From the NCBI GenBank assembly GCA_007570945.1, contig RKSH01000222.1, positions 1-23,305 on the forward strand: a stretch of DNA of 23,305 nt. Direction: 5' to 3'. The position numbers were made by a program, and so were the translations under genes. A model generated the notes under the pieces. That model did not search any database. It was not told the DNA's origin and saw only the letters and a program-made list of their open reading frames with translations. Below are positions 7,190-14,021 of this stretch, piece after piece (the first letter of the stretch is position 1; every line of letters starts with the position of its first letter). Source of the DNA: Gammaproteobacteria bacterium. GTDB lineage: Bacteria > Pseudomonadota > Gammaproteobacteria > Arenicellales > Spongiicolonaceae.

Positions 7190-8221
7190 ATGGCCCTGAG
7201 TTTCCGCGCCGAGACGCTGCTGCGCTCTCTGATTCACCGGCACATTGAGGACGGCCAGCCGGTGTCGTCGCGCGCGCTGGCGCGCGAGGCCGGGTTGGAT
7301 GTGAGCCCGGCGACGGTGCGCAACATCATGGCCGACCTTGAGGAGATGGGCCTGATTCGCGCGCCCCACACCTCGGCCGGGCGGGTGCCGACGGCGCGCG
7401 GTTACCGGGTTTTTGTGGACACCCTGCTGAAAGTGCGCCCGCTGCGGCCGGACACGGTGAGCAAAATCCATGGCGGCATCGGCCGCGACCACGACCCGCA
7501 ACAAGTGCTGAGCAAAGCCTCGGACCTGCTGTCCAACATCACCCGCTTTGCCGGCGTGGTGTTCGCGCCGCACCGGGCGCATGCGCAGTTGCGGCAGATA
7601 GAGTTCCTGCGCATTTCACAAAAGCGCGTGCTGGTCATCCTCGTCACCGACGACGGCCGCGTGCAAAACCGCGTGGTCAGCGTGGAGCGCGAGTTTGAGG
7701 AGCGCGAGTTGGTGGAGGCGGCGAATTTTTTTAACGACGCCTACAGCGGCTCGTCCCTGGCCGAGGTGCGCCACCGCCTGCTGCGCGAGATGGAGCAGCA
7801 CAGCAGCGAGATGAGCCGCATCATGGGCACCATCATCACCGTCGCGCGCGGCGTGATTGCCGGCGACGACGCCGGCGAGGTGGTGGTGAGCGGCGAGAAC
7901 AATTTGATGACGGTGCCGGAGTTGGGCGAGGTGCAGAAGCTGCGCGGCCTGTTTGAGGCGTTCAAAACCAAGCAGGATCTGCTGGAGCTGCTGGACAAAA
8001 GCCTGAAAGCGCGCGGCATCAGCATCTTCATCGGCGACGAGTCGGGCTACGCCACGTTGAACGAATGCAGCGTGGTGGCCAAGCCCTACGAGGTGGACGG
8101 CAACCGCATTGGCGTGCTCGGCGTCATCGGGCCGACGCGCATGGCCTACGAGGAGGTCATTCCGGTGGTGGACATCACCGCGCGGCTGGTGGGCAGCGCG
8201 CTCAGCGACGAGAGCGGCTGA
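7190..8221 (+). CDS. hrcA: Heat-inducible transcription repressor HrcA
   Basis: HrcA represses heat-shock genes by binding CIRCE operators. The start chosen is ATG 7190, giving MALSFRAETLLRSLIHRHIEDGQPV, because this matches the family's N-terminus; the 41 codons upstream in the open frame look non-coding. The product is 343 residues, the usual size. The winged-helix region carries SPATVRNIMADLEEMGLI and the characteristic HTSAGRVPTARGYRVFVD. The C-terminal GAF-like part includes FIGDESGYATLNECSVV and GVIGPTRMAYEEVIP. grpE and dnaK, common partners, are not in the window. No clear ribosome-binding site precedes the start. A hairpin terminator overlaps its stop codon. Confidence 0.96.
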   Translation: MALSFRAETLLRSLIHRHIEDGQPVSSRALAREAGLDVSPATVRNIMADLEEMGLIRAPHTSAGRVPTARGYRVFVDTLLKVRPLRPDTVSKIHGGIGRDHDPQQVLSKASDLLSNITRFAGVVFAPHRAHAQLRQIEFLRISQKRVLVILVTDDGRVQNRVVSVEREFEERELVEAANFFNDAYSGSSLAEVRHRLLREMEQHSSEMSRIMGTIITVARGVIAGDDAGEVVVSGENNLMTVPELGEVQKLRGLFEAFKTKQDLLELLDKSLKARGISIFIGDESGYATLNECSVVAKPYEVDGNRIGVLGVIGPTRMAYEEVIPVVDITARLVGSALSDESG

Positions 8222-8235
8222 GCTCAGCCTTTTTT
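8216..8235 (+). terminator. Rho-independent terminator shared by the hrcA and yggX ends
   Basis: A perfect 14-base palindrome, GGCTGAGCTCAGCC (8216-8229), is followed at once by six T residues (8230-8235). It can fold as a 5-base GC-rich stem with an AGCT loop. It is built from the last codons and stops of both converging genes; the T run is the antisense of two Lys codons of yggX. It should stop hrcA transcripts and keep them from running through yggX. Confidence 0.75.
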
Positions 8236-8514
8236 CATCGGCATGAAACCGTCGGGCAACTGTCCGAGGTCGCCCTCGCCGAACAGAAAGCCGCGCATGT
8301 GCATTTCAATCAACTGCACCCCGGCCGGGTCGGCGGTGTTGATTTGATTCTCGTTGATAATCATCACCAGCCGCTGCAGCCAGTCTTTCCAGCCTTCCCG
8401 CGACACCGAATCGTAAATGCGCCCGCCGAGCTCGCCGGGCCACGGCGGCGCGTCCAGACCGGCGGACTCTTTTTTCAGCACCGAACAGAAAACGGTGCGG
8501 GGGGTGTCGGACAT
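8224..8514 (-). CDS. yggX: Fe(II) trafficking / oxidative-damage protection protein YggX
   Basis: This small cytoplasmic protein is linked in enterobacteria to iron handling and protection of iron-sulfur clusters under oxidative stress. It has 96 residues, close to the family's roughly 90. The N-terminus MSDTPRTVFCSVLKKESAGLD carries the conserved cysteine (Cys10). The blocks PGELGGRIYDSVSREGWKDW, INENQIN and the FLFGEGD ending are typical. The start at 8514 was chosen because the first 25 codons of the longer frame lack family similarity. It faces away from what looks like a broken iron-sulfur carrier gene, so the original arrangement may have been two iron-sulfur genes sharing one control region. 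Confidence 0.95.
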   Translation of the reverse strand: MSDTPRTVFCSVLKKESAGLDAPPWPGELGGRIYDSVSREGWKDWLQRLVMIINENQINTADPAGVQLIEMHMRGFLFGEGDLGQLPDGFMPMKKG

Positions 8515-8532
8515 TAATGCCTCGCGCGGCGT

Positions 8533-8589
8533 TTGACTTGCGGCCGCTGTTGCGCTACAACCATAGCCCAGATTTTCACCCGAGGGCAA
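8533..8589. promoter_or_regulatory. Overlapping divergent promoters between yggX and the carrier fragment
   Basis: On the forward strand TTGACT (8533-8538) and TACAAC (8556-8561) are spaced 17 bases, a good sigma-70 match, leading to the 8594 start. On the reverse strand TTGCCC (8584-8589) and TATGGT (8560-8565) are spaced 18 bases and would serve yggX. The two -10 elements overlap, so the promoters may exclude each other. No IscR-type site could be recognised with confidence. Confidence 0.5.
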
Positions 8590-8593
8590 GCAG

Positions 8594-8737
8594 ATGTTGA
8601 CCGAAGAAAAAACCCCGGCCGCGGTTTACCAGCGCCACATCACTCCGCAGCGCCTGACCGTGACCCAGGCGGCGCGCGGCAAAATCGCCGACCTGGTCAG
8701 GGTTCAGTCCACCGGGGATTCTCAAACGTCTCCTTAA
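8594..8737 (+). pseudogene. Truncated A-type iron-sulfur carrier gene (ErpA/IscA-like N-terminus)
   Basis: This is a 47-codon frame starting at ATG 8594 and ending at TAA 8735-8737. Residues 21-35 (LTVTQAARGKIADLV) resemble the beginning of ErpA/IscA/HesB proteins, where a strand and helix of this pattern precede the Cys-containing core. The remaining residues (RVQSTGDSQTSP) show no such similarity, and the cluster-binding cysteines are missing. From about 8700 the good coding frame shifts by one base and belongs to the helicase gene. I infer a carrier gene cut by an insertion, a deletion fusion or an assembly join. The family match rests on about 15 residues and could be wrong. A good promoter lies upstream. 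Confidence 0.48.
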
Positions 8738-11321
8738 TTCCGCCGACTGGCGGTTGGTGTTGCATGACGACCGCTGCGAGATTGTTGTCGGCGGGAATTC
8801 GACGACGATTGACTGCCTCTCCATGGAAAAAATCAGCATCGGCGGGTTCTTTTTTTCCACGTTGCTGATACGGGCGGAGGGGCATGCTCCCCTGCGGCTG
8901 GAATGGCTGGCGGGCGGCAACAAGTTCAAGAAGATTCTTGCCGATAAAATACAGTTCCTCCTCGCCCAAGCTGAGCGGTCTTTCCATGAAAACATGCGCG
9001 GGATTTATATTGCCAACCATGATTTTCAGCAATGGCGAAACTCCCTGCCCGGGGCGCATGAGCGTTTCTTTGCCGGGGCCCGAAAGCGGCTGACCAAGCG
9101 CAACGAGGAATTTGTTGCGGCGGAAGAAAACCGTTTTCGGGAATTTTTCGACACCGTGGAAAGCCGCCCGTTGACCGGGGAGCAGCGGCGGGCGGCCATT
9201 GTGATGGAGGACAACAACCTGCTGGTTGCCGCCGCCGGTTCGGGGAAAACCTCGGTGATTGTCGGCAAGATCGGTTACATACTGGAGAAAAAGTATTGCG
9301 CGCCTGCTGAAATTTTGGCATTGGCGTTTAACCGCAAAGCGGCCAGGGAGATGGAAAAGCGCATTAATGAAAGGCTGGGCGTTGCCTCAGCCGGCGTCAC
9401 CGTTAAAACTTTTCATTCTTTCGGACTTAATGTTATCGCCCAGGCCGAGCGGGCCAAACCGTCGCTTGCCGAGTGGACCACCGACCTGGGCGAGAACAGC
9501 GGCGCCAACAAAACCTGGCGGGAGATGATAAACGGCATCGCCCTTAAGGACGGCCAATTCAACAGCCGCTTGGTTGCGCTGTTTGCCTGTTTTCGCTGGG
9601 CAATTGAACCCCTGCATCTCTTTAAGAGCAAAGGCGAGTATGAGCGGTATCTTATCGCCATGCGCGCGAAAGGAAGCCGCGGAGAAGACCGTGCGAATTG
9701 GGGCGTTCTGACTTTGAACGGTGAATATGTGCGTTCCCACGAAGAGATGTCCATTGCCAATTGGCTTTACGTCAACGGCGTGGAATATCAATATGAGACG
9801 CCATATGAACACCGAACGGAGAGCGCCCGGCATCGCCGGTACAAACCGGATTTTTATTATCCGCAAATCGGCGTGTATCACGAGCACTTTGCCATTGGCG
9901 CCGATGGCAAGGCGCCGCCTTTTCTTGCCCCGGACTACGTCAAGGATGCGGAGTGGAAACGGGCAACGCATGCCCGCTATCAAACCAAGTTGATAGAGAC
10001 GACTTCCGATATGTTCAAGCGGGGCGATGTGTATGTGCGGCTGAAAAAACAGTTGCAGGCGCACGGCATGCAGTTCAAAAAACGCCGCACGTTGTCCGAA
10101 ATCACAAAAAACCTGCGGGCGCAGTTTGTCCTCCCGCTTTACGGCGTCATGCTGACTTTTCTTGCCCACTGGAAATCCAGCGGCATGAATGACCCGTTGC
10201 AGAGCGAAAGCATGGAAAAAATGTCGCCGTATAACCGGATGCGGGCCCGGTTGTTCGTGCGGATTATGGCTCGTATTCGCGAGGAGTACGAGGAACGGCT
10301 GCGCACCGGCAACGAAATTGACTTTGAGGATATGCTAGACAAGGCGGCGGAGCATCTGCGCCGCGGCGGTTGGCGGCATCCTTACAAAATAATTCTGGTG
10401 GACGAGTTTCAGGATGTGTCGCGCAGCCGCACCCGCATGCTTGCCGCCATGCTGAGGCAATTTCCCGGCTGCAAAATATTCGCCGTCGGCGATGATTGGC
10501 AGTCCATTTACCGTTTCGCCGGCGCCGACGTTTCGGCCATGACCGATTTTTCCGATATATTCGGCGTAACGGCGACCAATTATCTCAGCGAAACATTTCG
10601 CTCCAACCAAGGCATCGCCACTGTCGCCGCGGCCTTTGTCTCCAAAAACCCATCGCAGTTGCCCAAGAAAGTTCGGGCGCAAGACGCCAGGGTGTCCCGC
10701 GTGGTGTGCGTGGCGAATTATTTCACCCTGGAAGATGTCGAACTTTTCATTGAACGGCAACTGCGCGGCATGCGCGCCAATGGCCGCCCGGGGAAAGTGT
10801 ATATCTTGGGGCGGTACAAGAACTTGAAGCCGGCCGCCATGCACCAATGGCAGCAACAGGGCGGCCGCAATCTGGACCTTCAATTTTCAACCATCCACGG
10901 CATTAAAGGGCGGGAGGCGGATGTTGTCTTTGTGCTCGGCATGGACACCGGGGAATATGGATTCCCCAGCGAAATTGAAGACGACCCGGTATTGCAACTG
11001 GTTAAGCCAGTGCCTGAAGAGTTTCAACACGCCGAAGAGCGGCGGCTTTTCTATGTCGCGCTTACACGGGCGCGCCACAAAACATTTTTGTTGACGAGAA
11101 AACCAAACCGCTCCGCTTTTGTGGATGAAATTCTGGCCGACAAATCGGAAAGTGTTTACGAAGTCGACATTGGGGCGGACGGTGAACAGGAGAATGCCGT
11201 CGACTTGCCTGAATGTCCATGGTGCGGCGGCTGCCAAGTGGCAAGAGAGGGCCATTCGGGTGATTTTTGGGGATGTTCAAATTTCCCCAGGTGCAGATTC
11301 ACCCGAAACATCCCCAAGTGA
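8697..11321. other. Low-GC inserted segment carrying the helicase gene
   Basis: From about 8700 to about 11320 the base composition drops (53% GC in one 60-base count at 9301-9360, against 67% at 7321-7380 in hrcA), and codon use becomes less GC-biased. The left edge coincides with the point where the carrier-like frame loses its similarity. The right edge lies where the ATP-grasp gene begins. No integrase, transposase or long terminal repeats were seen. Transfer is an inference from composition and the broken neighbour. Confidence 0.5.
8754..11321 (+). CDS. Helicase IV (HelD)-like superfamily 1 helicase with an inserted nuclease-like domain
   Basis: An 855-residue UvrD/Rep-type helicase. 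The N-terminal region resembles E. coli HelD. Walker A AGSGKTS is at residues 161-167, motif II LVDEFQD at 548-554, VGDDWQSIYRFAGAD at 578-592, STIHGIKGREAD near 712, and motif VI YVALTRARH at 767-775. Residues about 325-420, between the nucleotide-binding motifs, hold an extra block with RSHEEMSIANWLY, KPDFYYP (Asp366), YHEHFAI (Glu377) and LIETTS. This pattern fits a restriction-endonuclease-like or Vsr-like fold. A topoisomerase-type zinc finger closes the protein (Cys821, Cys824, Cys841, Cys847). Start: TTG 8754 is the first usual start codon, but the frame is open from 8664. HelD-like sequence (GILKRLL, LVLHDD) begins before the TTG, so the true start may be lost or non-standard. GC content is lower than in the neighbours. 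It is a candidate phage-defence or repair gene. Confidence 0.88.
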   Translation: MVLHDDRCEIVVGGNSTTIDCLSMEKISIGGFFFSTLLIRAEGHAPLRLEWLAGGNKFKKILADKIQFLLAQAERSFHENMRGIYIANHDFQQWRNSLPGAHERFFAGARKRLTKRNEEFVAAEENRFREFFDTVESRPLTGEQRRAAIVMEDNNLLVAAAGSGKTSVIVGKIGYILEKKYCAPAEILALAFNRKAAREMEKRINERLGVASAGVTVKTFHSFGLNVIAQAERAKPSLAEWTTDLGENSGANKTWREMINGIALKDGQFNSRLVALFACFRWAIEPLHLFKSKGEYERYLIAMRAKGSRGEDRANWGVLTLNGEYVRSHEEMSIANWLYVNGVEYQYETPYEHRTESARHRRYKPDFYYPQIGVYHEHFAIGADGKAPPFLAPDYVKDAEWKRATHARYQTKLIETTSDMFKRGDVYVRLKKQLQAHGMQFKKRRTLSEITKNLRAQFVLPLYGVMLTFLAHWKSSGMNDPLQSESMEKMSPYNRMRARLFVRIMARIREEYEERLRTGNEIDFEDMLDKAAEHLRRGGWRHPYKIILVDEFQDVSRSRTRMLAAMLRQFPGCKIFAVGDDWQSIYRFAGADVSAMTDFSDIFGVTATNYLSETFRSNQGIATVAAAFVSKNPSQLPKKVRAQDARVSRVVCVANYFTLEDVELFIERQLRGMRANGRPGKVYILGRYKNLKPAAMHQWQQQGGRNLDLQFSTIHGIKGREADVVFVLGMDTGEYGFPSEIEDDPVLQLVKPVPEEFQHAEERRLFYVALTRARHKTFLLTRKPNRSAFVDEILADKSESVYEVDIGADGEQENAVDLPECPWCGGCQVAREGHSGDFWGCSNFPRCRFTRNIPK

Positions 11322-12574
11322 ACATCCCCGGCACAGTGCGCCGCCTCCTGCTAGTCACGCCGAAGAACAGTTACCGCACCGCCGCCTACCTGCGCGCGGC
11401 GGCGCGGTTGAATCTTTTGCCGCTGGTGGTTTCTGATGCCGAGCCGGGGGCGCTGAGTGCCGGCGCGGCCGGGGTTCGGGTTTCTTTGCGTGATGAGGCC
11501 GCCGACCTCGCGCTGTTGGTGCGGAGCAGTCTGCTGGACGGCGTGCACGGCGTGGTCGGCGCTGAGGAGCGCGCGCTGCCATTGGCCGCGGCGGCGGCGA
11601 AATATTGCGGGCTGCCGCACAACAGCGTGGACGCGGTGCGGGTTTCCCGGGACAAATACCGTGCGCGTTTGCGCCATCGCCGCGCCGGGCTTAACACGCC
11701 GGATTTTGCGCTGGTGCGGCCGCGTGACGCCGGCGCGGTGGAGGCGGTGTGCAAACAACTCGGGTTTCCCTGCGTGGTCAAGCCGCTTGCGCTGTCAGCC
11801 AGCCAGGGGGTGATTCGCAGCGATGACGCCGGCGCGCTTGCGCGCAACCTGCGGCGGGCGCGGCGCATTTTGCGCGACCAAGGTTTTGCCGGGGAGGAAC
11901 TTCTGGTGGAAAAATTTATTCCCGGCGCCGAGGTGGCGGTGGAGGCGGTGCTGCACCGGGGTGAACTCATCGGCGTCGCCATCTTTGACAAGCCTGATGA
12001 AATGGACGGGCCGTTTTTTGAAGAGTCGTGCTACACCACGCCGTCGCGCCTGCCGCAGTCTGTGCAGCGCGAGGTGTACCGTGTCGTGGGGCAGACCTGC
12101 CGTGCGCAGGGTTTGTTTCACGGGCCGGTGCATGTGGAATGTCGCATCAATGATGACGGCGTGTGGCCGCTGGAGGCCGCGGCGCGCACCATCGGTGGTG
12201 AGTGCGCGCGCCTGTTCACTCTCGCCGGTGGTGAGGACCTGGAATCCATGGTGCTGCGCAACGCGCTTGGTGAACCGCCCGCGCCGTTGCCGGTGGCCGG
12301 CGGCGCCGGGGTGCTGATGCTGCCGGCGCTGGGGCCGGGGACGCTGCGGCGGGTGGGCGGCTTGTCGGCGGCGCGCGCGGTGCCGGGCGTGGTGGAAATT
12401 AAAATCAACGTGCGCGAGGGACAAGTGCTGCGGCCGTGGCCCGAGGGCGCGGTGTATCCGGGTTTTGTTTTTGCCGCCGCCGATTCGCCGGCCGCCGCCG
12501 AAGCGGCATTGCGCCGCGCCGGGGAGTTGGTTCATTTTGTGCTGGCGCCGCTGCTGCCGGTGACGGTGGTTTGA
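11318..12574 (+). CDS. ATP-grasp domain protein, L-amino-acid-ligase-like
   Basis: This is a 418-residue ATP-grasp enzyme that probably joins a carboxylate to an amine or thiol using ATP in the cytoplasm. A Rossmann-like N-terminus (RRLLLVTPKNSYRTAAYL) is followed by the ATP-grasp core: FPCVVKPLALSASQGV (phosphate-binding region), LLVEKFIPGAEVAVEAVL, and the metal-site region VHVECRINDDGVWPLEAAARTIGG. The C-terminal 100 residues resemble the LAL_C2-type domain of bacterial dipeptide ligases such as BL00235. GTG 11318 overlaps the helicase stop as GTGA; GTG 11336 is an alternative. Upstream in-frame starts at 11267 and 11273 lie inside the helicase zinc-finger region. GC content is back to the genome norm, so the gene is probably native. 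The substrate is unknown. Confidence 0.8.
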   Translation: MNIPGTVRRLLLVTPKNSYRTAAYLRAAARLNLLPLVVSDAEPGALSAGAAGVRVSLRDEAADLALLVRSSLLDGVHGVVGAEERALPLAAAAAKYCGLPHNSVDAVRVSRDKYRARLRHRRAGLNTPDFALVRPRDAGAVEAVCKQLGFPCVVKPLALSASQGVIRSDDAGALARNLRRARRILRDQGFAGEELLVEKFIPGAEVAVEAVLHRGELIGVAIFDKPDEMDGPFFEESCYTTPSRLPQSVQREVYRVVGQTCRAQGLFHGPVHVECRINDDGVWPLEAAARTIGGECARLFTLAGGEDLESMVLRNALGEPPAPLPVAGGAGVLMLPALGPGTLRRVGGLSAARAVPGVVEIKINVREGQVLRPWPEGAVYPGFVFAAADSPAAAEAALRRAGELVHFVLAPLLPVTVV

Positions 12575-12609
12575 GTTTTGCGCAGCGCAATGATGGCGGC
12601 GGAGGTGAA

Positions 12610-12685
<76 letters not shown>

Positions 12686-12696
12686 GCAATGCCGCA

Positions 12697-12726
12697 ATCA
12701 TAGCGCGCCGCGCGGCCGCCGGTCAA
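12697..12726 (-). promoter_or_regulatory. Sigma-70 promoter of tRNA-Asn
   Basis: On the reverse strand TTGACC (12721-12726) and TATGAT (12697-12702) are separated by 18 bases, each 5 of 6 to consensus. The predicted start lies about 5 bases before the mature tRNA 5' end at 12685. The promoter is squeezed directly after the cytochrome stop codon (12728-12730). Confidence 0.72.
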
Positions 12727-12727
12727 G

Positions 12728-13240
12728 TTAGCGCGAATTTTCCACCATGTATTCCACCGCCGCCCGCACCTGTGCATCGGACAGCGAGGGGTTGCCGCCT
12801 TTTGCCGGCATGAAACCGGCCGTTCCCTGGTAGCCGTTGATGGCGTTTTCCACCAGCGCCTCCATTCCCCGGCTGATACGTTCGGTCCACGCCTCCGGTT
12901 TGCCGAGGGCCGGGGCGCCGGCAATGCCCGGGCCGTGGCAGGCGACGCAACTCACGTTATACACCGCCTCACCGGACACCTCGCCGGCTTCGGCCATCTG
13001 TACCGTCGGTGGCGGCGCCGCTTCTGCATCCTCCGCCAAGGCCTGTTCACCCACCGCTAACATGCCCGCCGGTGCGATGCGCTCGGCGATGATGCGGTCG
13101 CGGTGTTGTTGTTTTTCCGCCTCCATTCGAGTGTCCACGTCAGAGGCCATGAGGATGCCGATGCCGACCAGCACCACGGTCAGCGCGGCCAGCAACGCCA
13201 CCATGTAGAAAAATGCTTTGGCGAACTGGTTGTCGGTCAT
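12728..13240 (-). CDS. Membrane-anchored cytochrome c5-type protein
   Basis: This is a 170-residue mono-haem cytochrome. An N-terminal membrane segment (about residues 11-31) would anchor it in the inner membrane facing the periplasm. An Ala/Pro/Glu-rich linker follows, then a C-terminal haem domain with CVACH at residues 98-102. Met144 in GFMPAKGG is the likely distal ligand. The pattern AINGYQGTAGFMPAKGG and LSDAQVRAAVEYM is typical of the cytochrome c5 family. It probably carries electrons in respiration. On the reverse strand TATAAT (13264-13269) lies 23 bases upstream of the start but without a good -35. dsbA lies upstream on the same strand beyond tRNA-Arg, an arrangement resembling the cytochrome-dsbA pairing of other gammaproteobacteria. 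Confidence 0.9.
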   Translation of the reverse strand: MTDNQFAKAFFYMVALLAALTVVLVGIGILMASDVDTRMEAEKQQHRDRIIAERIAPAGMLAVGEQALAEDAEAAPPPTVQMAEAGEVSGEAVYNVSCVACHGPGIAGAPALGKPEAWTERISRGMEALVENAINGYQGTAGFMPAKGGNPSLSDAQVRAAVEYMVENSR

Positions 13241-13249
13241 GGCGGATGT

Positions 13250-13278
13250 TTGCGGTGGCGCCGATTATACCTTAGTAT
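13250..13278 (+). promoter_or_regulatory. Possible promoter of tRNA-Arg
   Basis: TTGCGG (13250-13255) and TAGTAT (13273-13278) are spaced 17 bases, and the mature tRNA begins at 13289. The overlapping reverse-strand TATAAT (13264-13269) could serve the cytochrome gene. Both elements lie in a 48-base gap that is the only place for these two divergent promoters. Confidence 0.42.
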
Positions 13279-13288
13279 GGGCGGCGCC

Positions 13289-13365
<77 letters not shown>

Positions 13366-13381
13366 TTCTTCCCCGACCCCG

Positions 13382-14014
13382 TCAACTTCGCTCGCCGGCC
13401 GATTTCTTGACCAGGAAGTTCACCACTTCCATCAACTCATCAGGCCCGCCGGCGGCGGATACCGAGGTGCGGTATTTTCCGTCCACGATAATGCTCGGCA
13501 CCCCCGGCGCGGCGTAGCGCGTGCTGCGCGCGGAGCCCTGGCGCAGCCTGGTCTCCACGCCGAAAGAATTGAACGCGCTGAGAAACTCTTCCTTGTCCAC
13601 GCCATGTTTGGCGGCAAAATCGGCCGCATCCTCGGCATCGCGCATGCTTTTGCGCAGTTCGTGGATAGCGTCATAAAATTTCTCATGCAATGCCTCCACC
13701 GCGCCCAAGGCCTCAAAGGTGTAGAACACCCGCGCATGAAATCCCCACGACTCGCGCAACACTGCCGGTAGCGGAACATACTCGGCGTTGTCCGGCTTCC
13801 CGCCGCGCAACCACCGCTGAATGTACGGCTCAAGCCGGTAGCAGTGCGGGCAACCGTACCAGAACAACTCCAGCACCTCAATTTTGTCCCCGGTTTGCAC
13901 CGGCTGCGGCGTGCGGAGGACAACATAATGCTCGCCTTCGGTGAATTGCGCCGCCGCAACCGTGCTGAAGCACAGGCCGAGGGACAGGGTGAGGACGGTG
14001 GTGATTTTTCGCAT
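13382..14014 (-). CDS. dsbA: Thiol:disulfide interchange protein DsbA
   Basis: This periplasmic oxidase introduces disulfide bonds into exported proteins. It has 210 residues including a signal peptide (MRKITTVLTLSLGLCFSTVAAA). The active site CPHC lies at residues 55-58 in FWYGCPHCYRLEP, and the cis-proline loop is Gly-Val172-Pro173 in APGVPSIIVDGKYR. An all-helical insertion fills the middle, as in the family. The start at 14014 was chosen because it begins the signal peptide; the longer frame adds 20 codons overlapping mpl. It lies 7 bases downstream of mpl and is probably co-transcribed with it. Confidence 0.95.
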   Translation of the reverse strand: MRKITTVLTLSLGLCFSTVAAAQFTEGEHYVVLRTPQPVQTGDKIEVLELFWYGCPHCYRLEPYIQRWLRGGKPDNAEYVPLPAVLRESWGFHARVFYTFEALGAVEALHEKFYDAIHELRKSMRDAEDAADFAAKHGVDKEEFLSAFNSFGVETRLRQGSARSTRYAAPGVPSIIVDGKYRTSVSAAGGPDELMEVVNFLVKKSAGERS

Positions 14015-14021
14015 GGCCGGC

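Noticed and set aside
8696..8720. tRNA T-arm-like sequence (ggttcagtcc) at the helicase left edge, considered as an attachment-site remnant
   Set aside because: The flanking bases do not form a T stem, and the sequence does not match the 3' end of tRNA-Asn or tRNA-Arg in the window.
12578..12590. Hairpin TTGCGC-A-GCGCAA after the ATP-grasp gene as a terminator
   Set aside because: No T run follows on either strand and the loop is one base; it may be chance.
13241..13288. Short gap between cytochrome and tRNA-Arg considered as a small RNA locus
   Set aside because: It is fully explained by promoter-like elements and is too short for a supported RNA gene.
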